Positions 7,994-16,783 of a DNA stretch of 64,000 bases are shown piece by piece (positions within the stretch are counted from its first letter, which is position 1; each line of letters starts with the position of its first letter). Origin of the DNA: Larkinella punicea (GTDB lineage: Bacteria > Bacteroidota > Bacteroidia > Cytophagales > Spirosomataceae); the NCBI RefSeq assembly GCF_003334855.1, contig NZ_QOWE01000005.1:1-64000 (forward strand), in the 5' to 3' direction. The notes beneath the pieces are model-generated. The model was given only the letters and a program-made list of their open reading frames with translations. It made no database searches and was not told the origin of the DNA. A program made the position numbers and the translations under genes.

Positions 7994-8512
7994 ATGACAC
8001 CAACGCCACGCGATATTGTTGCCGAACTTCGGCAGGGACGACTCATCCGGCTGGCCGACGAAACCGGGGTTTCACTGGCCTGCGATCCCGGCCATGCGGA
8101 AGCCGTCGAACATCTGCTGGATGTCCGCAAAGACCTGGTTCCGGCCCCGCTTCCCACCATTCTCATTTCCGACAGTGGTCAGCTCAACCTCTATGTCCGG
8201 CCCGTGCCGGATGTGGCCTGGGACCTGATCGAGTTCGCCGAAATGCCCCTGACGGTTTTATTGTACAACGGCATCAACCTGCCCGACGCCTTCCGGTTGC
8301 AGGTGCCGGTGCGGAAAACCCTCAGCGAATCGGTGCGCCAGCTCATCGGCGCGTTTGGCCGGGGGCTGTTGACCTTGCCGTTTGAAGATGCTGAATGGCC
8401 GGTCGGTCTGGCAAAACCGCCCATTTCGTGGGGCGAACTGCCTGCCAAAATTCAACTGCCGCGTATTATGGAGTTAGGTCCAAAAGGGGAAGTAGCCTTT
8501 TTACGAAAATAA
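7994..8512 (+). CDS. TsaC/YrdC-like (Sua5/YciO family) protein
   Basis: 172 residues from the ATG at 7994. A start at 7934 is in frame but precedes a TACTTTTG promoter-like box at 7971-7978. The order of motifs follows the YrdC fold: R-L-A-D-E-T-G-V-S-L-A-C-D-P (in place of P-T-D-T-x-Y-G-L), a central L-T-V-L-L-Y-N-G, and V-P-V-R-K-T-L in place of the usual R-x-P. Canonical TsaC makes threonylcarbamoyl-AMP for the t6A tRNA modification. Here the nucleotide- and threonine-binding motifs are partly altered, so this may be the divergent YciO-like paralogue. The stop overlaps the next start (TAATG), so it is translationally coupled to the CCA-adding enzyme, another tRNA-related gene. Confidence 0.7.
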   Translation: MTPTPRDIVAELRQGRLIRLADETGVSLACDPGHAEAVEHLLDVRKDLVPAPLPTILISDSGQLNLYVRPVPDVAWDLIEFAEMPLTVLLYNGINLPDAFRLQVPVRKTLSESVRQLIGAFGRGLLTLPFEDAEWPVGLAKPPISWGELPAKIQLPRIMELGPKGEVAFLRK

Positions 8513-10101
8513 TGAGCCGTACCGCCACTGCCGACCAGGATCGGAACGATTCGTTATTCCTGTGTTCTATGAACTTTACGGAGACCCTACATAGCAATCC
8601 CATTTTTGAAGTCATCGCCCGTCAGGCGGCTGCGCTGGACGTTCGTGCGTACGTCATCGGCGGTTTTGTGCGGGATCTGATTCTAAAGCGTCCGTCGAAA
8701 GACATCGATATTGTGTGCATCGGCAGTGGAATTGACCTGGCCGAAGCCGTGGGCCGGGAGTTGAAGGTGCCGGTGATTGTCTTTAAGAATTTCGGAACGG
8801 CCATGCTACCTGCCCACGCCGATCAAACTACGTATACCGAAGCTACCGAAACCGTTCCGGGCAGTCGTTCGCTGGGCTGGGAAGTGGAGTTTGTGGGCGC
8901 CCGAAAAGAATCCTACCGCTCCGATTCGCGAAAACCGCTGGTTGAAAACGGCACCCTCGAAGACGACCAGAACCGCCGGGATTTTACCATCAACGCGATG
9001 GGCATTAGCCTGAACGAGAGCGACTTCGGCCAGTTGCTTGACCCGTTTGGCGGTCTGGACGATTTACGCCGGAAAACCATTCGCACCCCGCTCGAACCAA
9101 AAATCACGTTTTCCGACGATCCCCTTCGCATGATGCGAGCCATCCGGTTTGCATCGCAACTGGGTTTCGACATCGAGCCGGATACGTTCGATGCCATTAT
9201 TGAAATGAAAGACCGGCTGGCGATTGTTTCGCGGGAACGGATTACGGACGAACTGAACAAGATTATTCTGTCGGCCAAGCCGTCGTACGGTTTTAAACTG
9301 CTGTATCACGCCGGATTGCTGGATCTCATTTTCCCCGAACTACTGGCGTTGAAAGGCGTTGAAACCATTGAGGGCAAGGGGCATAAGGACAATTTTTACC
9401 ACACGCTGCAAGTGCTGGACAACGTGGCCGAACGCTCCGACGATCTCTGGCTGCGCTGGGCGGCTTTGCTCCACGACATTGCCAAACCGGCCACCAAACG
9501 CTTCGATCCGAAAGTGGGCTGGACGTTTCACGGCCACGAGGATCTGGGTGCCAAACAGGTTCCGGGCATTTTTCGCCAGATGAAGTTACCGCTGAACGAA
9601 AAAATGCGGTTTGTTAAAAAGCTCGTTCGGCTGCACCTGCGGCCCATTGCCCTGGTAAAAGAACAGATTACCGACTCGGCACTCCGGCGGCTGCTGATCG
9701 AAGCGGGCGACGATCTGGAAGCGCTGATGAACCTTTGCCGGGCCGATATTACGTCGAAAAACTACGACCGCGTCAAGAAACACCTCGCCAATTTCGACAA
9801 GGTGGAACGCAAACTCCGCGAGCTGGACGAACGGGACAAACTGCGCAATTTTCAGCCGGTTATCACCGGAGAACTCATTATGGAAGCCTTTGGCCTGAAA
9901 CCGTCGAAAGAAGTCGGACTGATCAAGGTAGCCATTCGGGAAGCCATTCTGGAAGGAACCGTCGTCAACACGCTGGAGGCCGCCATTCCTTTTATGATCG
10001 AAGAGGGCCGAAAAATGGGCCTGGAACCCGTCAAAGAGCTGCCCATTCAGGCTGACCAGTCCGTATCCCACGATTCCTCTTCCCCGGAAAGCCCGCAATA
10101 G
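8512..10101 (+). CDS. cca: CCA tRNA nucleotidyltransferase with HD domain
   Basis: 529 residues from the ATG at 8512, which overlaps the preceding stop. A second Met at 8569 (MNFTETLHSNP) would give 510 residues and matches the usual family start equally well. The head domain has Y-V-I-G-G-F-V-R-D and the metal-binding D-I-D, then R-R-D-F-T-I-N-A-M and D-D-P-L-R-M-M-R-A-I-R-F, the standard nucleotidyltransferase and CCA motifs. An HD hydrolase-like segment follows (L-L-H-D-I-A-K-P near the middle). The enzyme adds or repairs the 3' CCA end of tRNA in the cytoplasm. The C-terminal 30 residues are Ser/Pro-rich and may be dispensable. Confidence 0.93.
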   Translation: MSRTATADQDRNDSLFLCSMNFTETLHSNPIFEVIARQAAALDVRAYVIGGFVRDLILKRPSKDIDIVCIGSGIDLAEAVGRELKVPVIVFKNFGTAMLPAHADQTTYTEATETVPGSRSLGWEVEFVGARKESYRSDSRKPLVENGTLEDDQNRRDFTINAMGISLNESDFGQLLDPFGGLDDLRRKTIRTPLEPKITFSDDPLRMMRAIRFASQLGFDIEPDTFDAIIEMKDRLAIVSRERITDELNKIILSAKPSYGFKLLYHAGLLDLIFPELLALKGVETIEGKGHKDNFYHTLQVLDNVAERSDDLWLRWAALLHDIAKPATKRFDPKVGWTFHGHEDLGAKQVPGIFRQMKLPLNEKMRFVKKLVRLHLRPIALVKEQITDSALRRLLIEAGDDLEALMNLCRADITSKNYDRVKKHLANFDKVERKLRELDERDKLRNFQPVITGELIMEAFGLKPSKEVGLIKVAIREAILEGTVVNTLEAAIPFMIEEGRKMGLEPVKELPIQADQSVSHDSSSPESPQ

Positions 10102-10137
10102 ATCCGACACGAAACCACCACAAACGCACAAAATACT

Positions 10138-10341
10138 ATGGATAAGAACAACTTCCGGCGCTTTTTCGGCGCAACACTGACCATTCTGGGCATCATCGTC
10201 GTCTTGTTTGCCTGCGTGGCTTTCCTGTCGGATGCCAAACCGGTGTTGGGCATGAGCATCACGAAATGGGAATCTCTGGCGCCGTTTATCGTGGGCCTGG
10301 TGTTTCTGGGTTCGGGCGTTAGTCTTATCAATAATTCGTAG
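10138..10341 (+). CDS. Small two-helix membrane protein
   Basis: 67 residues. Two transmembrane helices are clear (about 10-30 and 46-62), with a positively charged N-terminus (MDKNNFRRFF) that should stay in the cytoplasm. No family recognised. It starts 36 bp after the cca stop on the same strand and may be cotranscribed with it. Confidence 0.6.
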   Translation: MDKNNFRRFFGATLTILGIIVVLFACVAFLSDAKPVLGMSITKWESLAPFIVGLVFLGSGVSLINNS

Positions 10342-10510
10342 CGGTTTCTTACGGACTTTCCGGTTCTACGAGGAATCCCATCCGCGGAACGGGGTAATAC
10401 GTCCACAGCACCTTTCTACTAACTCATTACTTTTCAGGCAATTAATTACTGGTATAGCATTTGAGTACAGCATATAAACTCAATGTTAAACCTGTTAATC
10501 GATTACCTGT

Positions 10511-11341
10511 ATGGCTTCTTTCACGGAACAGTTAGCGAATTTTTTTGGCACGAGGGACACGGACACATCACTGCGTGAATTATTCATCAGCGAATTGAAA
10601 GGCATGTATTATGCCGAAAAGCAAATTGCTGATGCCCTGCCAAACATGGCCGAAGCGGCCACCACCGATGTGGTACGCGACGGTTTTCAAATGCATCTTG
10701 CCGAAACGGAAAATCAAATTCGCCGGATCGAGCAAATCTTCCAGCAACTGGGGATCGATGCGGACGAAAAAAACTGCAATGCCATCGATGGGCTCATCGA
10801 TGATGGCGATCTGGTTATTGCCGACACCGAATCGGGTTCATTGACCCGCGACGCCGGCTTGATCATTGCCGGACAAAAAGTTGAACACCACGAAATTGCC
10901 GCCTACGGCTCACTGCATTCCCTGGCTCGTTTGCTGGGATATCACGATGCCGCTCAACTCCTGAGTGAAAGTCTGGAGGAGGAAAAAAATACAGACCGGA
11001 AACTGACCGAAATTGCGGAATCGTTCATCAATGAACGCGCCAAAATGGAGTCCGACAACGATGATGATACCGACCGGGATGGCATCCGCGACCGGATGCG
11101 GGACACCGTTCGTGATGGTGACTATGGCCAGACCACCGGCACGTATCCAGGCGGTAGCAGCTATTCGGGTGTAACCGGCAGCGGAACCGAAGAAAATGCT
11201 GATGCTGTAGCCTGGCGGAACGATCAGGCTACTCAGGAAAACCGCACCTGGAACACAGATAATGACACCCGATCCAATTCAGGCAACACGACCTACCGGC
11301 GCGATACAGATCCATTGACCGGCGGCCCCGGTGGCTTTTAA
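10511..11341 (+). CDS. DUF892 (YciE-type) ferritin-like protein with disordered tail
   Basis: 276 residues. Residues 15-180 form the DUF892 four-helix ferritin-like bundle: L-R-E-L-F-I-S-E-L-K-G-M-Y-Y-A-E-K-Q-I near 20, H-L-A-E-T-E-N-Q-I near 62, and V-E-H-H-E-I-A-A-Y-G near 125, with Glu/His spaced as metal ligands. YciE-like proteins are linked to stress responses in other bacteria; a di-iron centre is assumed from the fold. The last 90 residues are unusual: a hydrophilic Asp/Arg/Gly/Thr/Asn tail (D-D-D-T-D-R-D-G-I-R-D-R-M-R-D) with almost no hydrophobic residues, probably disordered. Monocistronic. Confidence 0.88.
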   Translation: MASFTEQLANFFGTRDTDTSLRELFISELKGMYYAEKQIADALPNMAEAATTDVVRDGFQMHLAETENQIRRIEQIFQQLGIDADEKNCNAIDGLIDDGDLVIADTESGSLTRDAGLIIAGQKVEHHEIAAYGSLHSLARLLGYHDAAQLLSESLEEEKNTDRKLTEIAESFINERAKMESDNDDDTDRDGIRDRMRDTVRDGDYGQTTGTYPGGSSYSGVTGSGTEENADAVAWRNDQATQENRTWNTDNDTRSNSGNTTYRRDTDPLTGGPGGF

Positions 11342-11372
11342 GGTTTTGTAACCGCAGAATGTAAAATGTCGA

Positions 11373-11430
11373 ATGCCCAATGTAAAAGTGTTTTAAGAGC
11401 GCTTAGCCTCTTCACTTTAACATTGGGCAT
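11373..11430. repeat. Imperfect inverted repeat, terminator-like
   Basis: Arm ATGCCCAATGTAAAAGTG at 11373-11390 pairs with its near-exact complement at 11413-11430 (one mismatch). Its words (AATGTAAAA, AATGTAAAAGT) recur in the longer palindrome at 40279-40375. Confidence 0.7.
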
Positions 11431-11445
11431 CATTAGTTTGAATTT

Positions 11446-11547
11446 AGGACTTTCGCCCCTAAATCCCCTAAAGGACGGTCGGCCGCTGCCGGACTTTTTG
11501 CATCCGGGTGATTCGGTGACCAAGTCCCCTTTAGGGGCGAAAGTCCT
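11446..11547. repeat. CCCCTAAA/TTTAGGGG inverted-repeat element
   Basis: Perfect 18-nt outer arms: AGGACTTTCGCCCCTAAA at 11446-11463 and the complement at 11530-11547. Further internal pairing surrounds a GC-rich centre containing GGCCGCTGCCGGAC, which resembles the centre of the element at 38412-38504. It separates the DUF892 gene from the convergent DUF2851 gene. Confidence 0.75.
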
Positions 11548-11551
11548 ATAA

Positions 11552-12838
11552 TTATCTTACTTCCCGCAACAAACTCACCCCAATCTGGCACGACAGACAC
11601 TTTTTAGGCTGACAAAAATTCTTGTACAGTTCAATGGATGCCTGCGAATCGAATGCCGTACGAACCGAAATGTTTAAATCCTGCCAGACCCGGGTTACGC
11701 GGTTGTCTTCCGCCGGAAGTTGTTCCAGCAAGCGGATGGCGCGCTCCCGGTATTCGGGCTGATCCTTGTGGTGGGAATAGGCTACCAGCAACGGAACAAC
11801 GGCGTTAATAACCAGACTCTCAGCGGCTTTCTGCCCCAGCGTAGCCAGAACGCTATCGGATGTTTTCCCAAACCGATAATGCGTTTGCCAGTAGGTGGAG
11901 GGCGTAACCTGCAAATGCCGCAGCAAAACCCGGCTGTCGTCCGTTTCGATCAAGACTGAAAACAGGCTGTTTTGGAAAGTCAGAAGTTGGGCAAACTGGG
12001 CCAGCCGTAGCGTTGGAAAGTTGGCCGGACGAAGCTTGGCCCATTTCCAGGCGTAGGCGGGTAACCTTTTGGCGGCAATCTGGTATTTGGCCGCCAGAAA
12101 ACGGTATTCCCGCTGCAATTCTGCTTCATAGGCATCTGGTTTTTCGCTGTTCAGTAAACCGGCCGTCCCAAACAACATTGCTTCCAGTTGCAGAAGCGTA
12201 TTACGGTGTTTTTGCAAGGTCTTCAGCGGAACCTGACGGCTCAACTGGCCAAAAGGTTCGGTATTTACCTGAAAACCAAAAGCTGCGGCCAGAAGCTGAT
12301 ACGTCGTTTCCTCCCAGTCCAGATCGGTGCTCTGAAACAGGGCCATCACCCCGGCGGCTTTTCGTTCCAGGCGTTGCAGCAGGGCTTTATCCAGCATGGC
12401 CGTCCGGCGCAGGGGTTCTACGCGGGCTATCTGAGCAGCACAGGGTAAGGGTCCCGATTCGGCCAGCAGGGTCTGATACCGTTGCAGGAGCGTCAAATCC
12501 GTCCGCTCGCTCAGGCACAAGGTCGGAATGACCGAACCGTCCGACCGCTTTAACTCAAGAGACTCTTTTTCCCAGACAATATGCAGAATTACGTTGTCGT
12601 AGGCCCGGTCGTGCTGGTGGCGGTGGAGCAGCCAGTCCCCAGCCCGCACGTGCGCTTCCACCGTTCCAACCCACTCGACCTCCCCCACAAAAAGGCGGGC
12701 GTGCGTAAAATCCGGCCCGGCATCCGGATTGCGATACCCCGGATGAATCACCCGCAGGCTCTCCCCCTCCTCCGTCCGCAGATTGGTAGTACGGAAATAG
12801 TGAAATTGCCAGAGAAAATAAATAAACTCTTCGGACAT
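11552..12838 (-). CDS. DUF2851 family protein
   Basis: 428 residues, cytoplasmic (no signal peptide). The N-terminus has the family features: E-E-F-I-Y-F-L-W-Q-F-H-Y-F then H-P-G-Y-R-N-P-D-A-G-P-D-F-T-H-A-R and G-T-V-E-A-H-V-R-A-G-D-W-L-L-H-R-H. The E-x-H/H-x-H and D-A-G-P-D-F blocks look like a nuclease-type or metal-binding core, but no activity is established for DUF2851 as far as I know. Four cysteines near the C-terminus (Q-P-K-K-C-L-S-C-Q-I-G) could bind a metal. Possibly cotranscribed with pyrF, which lies upstream on the same strand. Confidence 0.85.
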   Translation of the reverse strand: MSEEFIYFLWQFHYFRTTNLRTEEGESLRVIHPGYRNPDAGPDFTHARLFVGEVEWVGTVEAHVRAGDWLLHRHQHDRAYDNVILHIVWEKESLELKRSDGSVIPTLCLSERTDLTLLQRYQTLLAESGPLPCAAQIARVEPLRRTAMLDKALLQRLERKAAGVMALFQSTDLDWEETTYQLLAAAFGFQVNTEPFGQLSRQVPLKTLQKHRNTLLQLEAMLFGTAGLLNSEKPDAYEAELQREYRFLAAKYQIAAKRLPAYAWKWAKLRPANFPTLRLAQFAQLLTFQNSLFSVLIETDDSRVLLRHLQVTPSTYWQTHYRFGKTSDSVLATLGQKAAESLVINAVVPLLVAYSHHKDQPEYRERAIRLLEQLPAEDNRVTRVWQDLNISVRTAFDSQASIELYKNFCQPKKCLSCQIGVSLLREVR

Positions 12839-12842
12839 AAAG

Positions 12843-12981
12843 AGTTAAGAATTATGAGTTAAGAGTTAAAAACAGCACGACTGTTTAGCATTGGAAGGAG
12901 AAAAAGGCAAAAAGTCACACTTCTCACCAACATTCTTTCCGAATCGCCCACTCATCACTCTTAATTCATAACTCTTCACTC
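12843..12981. repeat. Interrupted inverted repeat between pyrF and the DUF2851 gene
   Basis: AGTTAAGAATTATGAGTTAAGAGT at 12843-12866 pairs imperfectly with the sequence at 12957-12981. The loop is about 90 nt. The right arm includes part of the pyrF stop codon. Confidence 0.55.
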
Positions 12982-13792
12982 AAAGGTACCCCGCCATTTC
13001 CTGTTGCAACGCCCGGGCTTCATCGGCTGCTTTTTGCGCAAAATCGGTGCCGCCAGACGCGTACAGAATGCTGCGGGAGGCATTGACCAACAAACCGCAC
13101 TGCTGATTCATGCCATAACGCGACACCTCAGCCAGACTACCGCCCTGCGCTCCCACACCCGGAACAAGCAGAAAATGATCGGGGATGAGCGTCCGGATGT
13201 GCGCCAGTTCGTCGGCACGGGTGGCCCCAACCACGTACATCATCCGGTCGGCCCCGGCCCAGGTCTGCGACGTCCGGATCACTTTTTCGTAGAGTTTTTC
13301 ACCCCCAACGGGCAATTGCTGGAAATCCGAACTACCGGCGTTGGAAGTCAGTGCCAGCAGAATCACCCATTTATTTTCAAATTCGAGGAACGGTTCGACG
13401 GAATCCCGGCCCATGTAGGGTGCCACCGTAACGGCATCAAAATCCAGCCCCGACGAAGCCGGGTCGAAAAACGTACGGGCGTATAAACCGGAGGTGTTGC
13501 CAATGTCACCGCGTTTGGCATCGGCAATGGTAAAACAGTTTTTAGGGATAAATTCGAGGGTTTTTTGCAGGCTTTCCCAGCCGCGGGGCCCCTGGGCTTC
13601 GTAGAAAGCAATATTGGGTTTGTAGGCCACGGCATACTCCGCCGTGGCTTCAATGATCTGTCGGTTAAAGGCCGCCACCGGATCCGGTTCGCGTTGAAGA
13701 TGCGTCGGTATCCGGCGAATGTCGGTGTCCAAACCCACGCACAAATAAGATTTTTTAGTTAAAATAGTCGTATACAACTCATTAGCCGTCAT
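12980..13792 (-). CDS. pyrF: Orotidine 5'-phosphate decarboxylase
   Basis: 270 residues, the long (type 2) form. The catalytic block [10 protein letters not shown] is at residues 91-100, giving Asp91, Lys93 and Asp96. Other family segments are L-C-V-G-L-D-T-D near 18, F-N-R-Q-I-I-E near 42, Y-K-P-N-I-A-F-Y-E near 57, and V-P-G-V-G-A-Q-G-G near 213 for phosphate binding. The enzyme makes UMP from OMP in the last step of pyrimidine synthesis, in the cytoplasm. No other pyr gene is in view. The start is sound: the sequence opens [17 protein letters not shown], as in relatives. Confidence 0.95.
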   Translation of the reverse strand: MTANELYTTILTKKSYLCVGLDTDIRRIPTHLQREPDPVAAFNRQIIEATAEYAVAYKPNIAFYEAQGPRGWESLQKTLEFIPKNCFTIADAKRGDIGNTSGLYARTFFDPASSGLDFDAVTVAPYMGRDSVEPFLEFENKWVILLALTSNAGSSDFQQLPVGGEKLYEKVIRTSQTWAGADRMMYVVGATRADELAHIRTLIPDHFLLVPGVGAQGGSLAEVSRYGMNQQCGLLVNASRSILYASGGTDFAQKAADEARALQQEMAGYL

Positions 13793-13932
13793 AGGTTGAT
13801 CGTCTGCTAAAGTTAAATTAGTTGGGTGCCCGTAAAAAAGGTGAGACTCAAAATTACTGGAAGTAGACAGAGTTTCCTAAATTTGTCCGCTGATGCCGGA
13901 CAAACCGGTTCTTTATGCTCAATTAGTATTTC

Positions 13933-14478
13933 ATGCAGGTCATCAAAACGTCGATTGAAGGGTTGGTCGAATTACGCCCGAAGACATTTAAAGACTCCCG
14001 TGGTAGTTTTCTGGAGACATACAATCAACCGGTTTTCCACGAATTAGGCATTCCCGCTCATTTTGTGCAGGATAATCAATCCTTTTCAACCAAAGGAGTC
14101 TTGCGGGGGTTGCATTTTCAGAACGAACCCTTTGCACAAGGCAAACTGGTCCGGGTCATTACCGGGAAAGTGATGGACATTGCCGTGGACTTGCGCGAAG
14201 GCTCGCCAACCTTCGGAAAATACGAAGCATTTATCCTGGATTCGGAAACCAGCAACATGGCCTACATCCCGGAGGGTTTTGCTCACGGTTTTGTGGCCCT
14301 CGAAGACAGCATTTTTAGTTACAAATGCACCAATGTCTACAACAAAGCCTGCGAATCGGGAATCATCTGGAACGATCCTGATCTGAATATCGACTGGGGC
14401 ATCGAAAACCCCAACGTGTCTGATAAAGACCAACAGTTGGCTCGTTTTCGTGAGTTATTTCCGCAATCTGTGTCTTAA
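13933..14478 (+). CDS. rfbC: dTDP-4-dehydrorhamnose 3,5-epimerase
   Basis: 181 residues of the cupin-fold RmlC family. Visible hallmarks are D-S-R-G-S-F-L-E-T-Y near 21, G-V-L-R-G-L-H-F-Q near 55 with the catalytic base His61, V-M-D-I-A-V-D-L-R near 80, and I-P-E-G-F-A-H-G-F near 111. The length is normal. It converts dTDP-4-keto-6-deoxyglucose to the rhamnose-type keto sugar for surface polysaccharide. The other rml genes are not in the window; a CpsB-like gene follows. A TAAATTTG box at 13878-13885 could be the promoter -7 element, but no good -33 element was seen. A strong terminator follows. Confidence 0.93.
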   Translation: MQVIKTSIEGLVELRPKTFKDSRGSFLETYNQPVFHELGIPAHFVQDNQSFSTKGVLRGLHFQNEPFAQGKLVRVITGKVMDIAVDLREGSPTFGKYEAFILDSETSNMAYIPEGFAHGFVALEDSIFSYKCTNVYNKACESGIIWNDPDLNIDWGIENPNVSDKDQQLARFRELFPQSVS

Positions 14479-14505
14479 ATTTCCGGCACCTACCGATTCG
14501 TACCG

Positions 14506-14530
14506 AACCGCTCACCCGAGCGGTTTTTTT
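14506..14530 (+). terminator. Intrinsic terminator after rfbC
   Basis: Perfect 8-bp stem AACCGCTC (14506-14513) with GAGCGGTT (14518-14525), a 4-nt loop, then a run of T to 14530. Confidence 0.85.
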
Positions 14531-14668
14531 GTATCCGTTTAATAAACGAGTACTACCCAGATTGTTAGTTTTGGCACGATTCATGTCCATTAAAGAAGCA
14601 GATTGAGGGTGCCGTGCCAAAGTATTGTCCGGCAGATGAATCGCCTAACTTTCTAGTTACATACCCCA

Positions 14669-15439
14669 ATGCCATTCGGATTTCTGACTCGTGCCCGTAC
14701 AAAAACCGCTAAGCCCGACGCATCGGCTTCGGCTTCCGAGCTTCGTGTCGATGTTCATGCCCAACTGCTTCCGGGCAGTCAGGACGGAACCGATTCGGTC
14801 GAACACAGCATCAGTCTGCTTCGTGAACTCTCTGCGCTGGGTTTTCGGAAGGTTGTTGCAACCCTCCACATCATGGACGGTTTCTACCAGAATACCACCG
14901 ACAGCATTTTTGCAGCCGCGTCGATTCTGAAATACGAATTGCAAAAATTAAAGATTAACATCGAGGTGGAAGTAGCCGCCGAGTATTTTGTAGACATCAA
15001 TTTACTCAGGATGCTTTACTCCAAAGCCGAGTTGTTGACGTTTGGCCAAAGTACGACCGAACGCTATCTGCTTTTCGATACCAGCCTGGTCAAACGGCCC
15101 TACGAACTGGACAAGGTGATTACGGCTCTCCAACAGCGGAACCTGGTGCCGGTTATGGCTCATCCTGAACAATACATTTACCTGCAAAAAAATCCAGAAA
15201 CGATGCGGGATCTTCACTATCAGGGTGTTAAGTTTCAGTTAAACCTTCTATCCCTCTCGGGTCAGCCATCGCGGGAAGCCCGAAATCTGGCAGAATGGAT
15301 GATCGATCAACGTCTGGTCTCTTTCGTCGGAACGGATATCTACCATGAAACCCAGCTACCCGCCATCAAGCAGACCCGGAAACTTCCGTATTATCAGAAG
15401 GTTTTGGAGAGCGGATTATTGAATAACACCCTGATTTAA
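14669..15439 (+). CDS. CpsB/YwqE-like PHP-domain protein with altered metal site
   Basis: 256 residues resembling the tyrosine phosphatases CpsB/CapC/YwqE of the PHP superfamily, which act on polysaccharide co-polymerase kinases. Segments line up in order: D-V-H-A-Q-L-L-P-G-S-Q-D-G near 49, A-T-L-H-I-M-D-G near 83, A-A-E-Y-F near 118, M-A-H-P-E-Q-Y near 168, and G-T-D-I-Y-H near 233. Compared with the usual D-x-H-x-H-L-L-P-G, T-x-H-H, H-P-E-R-Y and S-D-A-H, several ligand positions differ: the second His of the first motif is Gln and the final motif is shifted. The first 25 residues are a basic, Ala-rich extension. Reduced or changed activity is possible. Sits near rfbC, consistent with a surface-polysaccharide role. 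Confidence 0.75.
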   Translation: MPFGFLTRARTKTAKPDASASASELRVDVHAQLLPGSQDGTDSVEHSISLLRELSALGFRKVVATLHIMDGFYQNTTDSIFAAASILKYELQKLKINIEVEVAAEYFVDINLLRMLYSKAELLTFGQSTTERYLLFDTSLVKRPYELDKVITALQQRNLVPVMAHPEQYIYLQKNPETMRDLHYQGVKFQLNLLSLSGQPSREARNLAEWMIDQRLVSFVGTDIYHETQLPAIKQTRKLPYYQKVLESGLLNNTLI

Positions 15440-15473
15440 CGGAAAAGAATCCGGACCACTCCTGCCAGTTCTC

Positions 15474-16166
15474 TTATTTTTCAACCATTTCTTCCATTAC
15501 TTTCTTGCCGACTTTTCGGGCCGACAGCGGGTTTTGACCCGTCACCAGCCGGTCGTCTACTTCGATAAAGGGTAAAAATGGAATTAGACTTTTCCGGTAA
15601 AGCGTGTTCCGTTTCCGAAGTTCGTCTTCCAGCAAAAAAGGTACTTCATGGATCAGCCCCAGGAGCCGCTCCTCCACGTTGGCAAAGCCCGTAATCTGCC
15701 GGTCCTGAATCAGCAGACTACCATCCGACAAGCGCACATTCAACAGCCCGCTCACGCCGTGGCACACAGCCGCGACCATTCCACCCCCTTCGTAGATCTG
15801 CCGGGTGATTTGTTGAAGAAGGTCGTTCTCCGGAAAGTCCCAAAGCGTTCCGTGCCCCCCGGTAAAGTAAATCAGTTGGTAATGCGCGGCATTCACTTCC
15901 TCCGGTTTGAGTGCATTCTCCAGCTTCGCTTTCATTACCGGATTGTGGTACCATTTGTCGTTCGTGTTGTCTTTCCGCTTCAAACTCCGCGCATCAATGG
16001 GCACTCTTCCCCCCTTCGGGCTCACGATGTCATACGGAATTTCTTTGTCTGATAATTCATCATAAAAGTGAGTCAGTTCACTTAACCAAAGGCCCGTTTT
16101 CTCCAGTTTGGTTTTATAATCCGTGTGGTTGGTGCAAACAATGAGAGCCCGGATGGAAGGATTCAT
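15474..16166 (-). CDS. DJ-1/PfpI-type class I glutamine amidotransferase-like protein
   Basis: 230 residues from the Met at 16164-16166; an in-frame Met five codons earlier is also possible. The fold is clear from Y-F-T-G-G-H-G-T-L-W-D-F and the nucleophile elbow M-V-A-A-V-C-H-G-V-S-G, with Cys140 and His141 in the longer numbering. This is the HchA/Hsp31 branch, whose members act as glyoxalase III, deglycase or chaperone; the real substrate here is unknown. Cytoplasmic. No signal peptide. Convergent with the CpsB-like gene and not part of an obvious operon. Confidence 0.88.
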   Translation of the reverse strand: MNPSIRALIVCTNHTDYKTKLEKTGLWLSELTHFYDELSDKEIPYDIVSPKGGRVPIDARSLKRKDNTNDKWYHNPVMKAKLENALKPEEVNAAHYQLIYFTGGHGTLWDFPENDLLQQITRQIYEGGGMVAAVCHGVSGLLNVRLSDGSLLIQDRQITGFANVEERLLGLIHEVPFLLEDELRKRNTLYRKSLIPFLPFIEVDDRLVTGQNPLSARKVGKKVMEEMVEK

Positions 16167-16350
16167 AGTGGGATTCGGCAAAGTGAATGGGTTACAAATA
16201 TCCGCAAAATCACCGACAAGAAAGACCCGGTTTTCAAAAAACTACCGCCAACTAAAATTCTTCACTTCTTCTTCACCACCACTATATTATTTGGATTATT
16301 TCACTATTTTTGACTTAACCGTACTGAAAACTTGTAAATAACCTATTATC

Positions 16351-16752
16351 ATGAAAACCGCATCCTACGAGTCGATCAAAGCAGATCAGGCCTGGATCAC
16401 CGTAACACAACACCTTCAACGCCGAAACCAGCTTATCTCCGACGGCATCACTTTTCTGGAAAAACACCCTGCCGACCACATTCTGACCGGCCGGTTAGTC
16501 GTCATTCAATACCATTTACGCGCCACAGTCCGGCGGTTAATGGAGGAAACATCAGCCACCCGTTCTCCGGCCTCCCTCAAACAACAAATTAAACGACAGT
16601 GGCTGATGGTTCATCAACTGAATTTCCTGTTGCGGCAGATTGACGATGAACTGAGCAAAATGGGCTTCAACAGCCCGGTTTTTCGGTCGTGGATGAGCGC
16701 GAAATTAAACCGGTTTTCGTACAAAGCGCCGACCGGTCTCTCCCTGAATTAG
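16351..16752 (+). CDS. Hypothetical helical protein
   Basis: 133 residues, no family recognised. The predicted content is almost entirely alpha-helical and basic (many Arg, Lys, Gln), for example H-L-Q-R-R-N-Q-L and L-K-Q-Q-I-K-R-Q-W. There is no signal peptide, cysteine or membrane segment. The gene ends 31 bp from the end of a convergent HTH-like gene. A short cytoplasmic structural or nucleic-acid-binding protein is possible, but nothing proves it. Confidence 0.5.
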   Translation: MKTASYESIKADQAWITVTQHLQRRNQLISDGITFLEKHPADHILTGRLVVIQYHLRATVRRLMEETSATRSPASLKQQIKRQWLMVHQLNFLLRQIDDELSKMGFNSPVFRSWMSAKLNRFSYKAPTGLSLN

Positions 16753-16783
16753 AAACCGGTCGCCAATTTCAACGCATCCCTTC

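Noticed and set aside
11366-11551. 61-residue frame after the DUF892 gene
   Set aside because: It consists wholly of inverted-repeat sequence (11373-11430 and 11446-11547).
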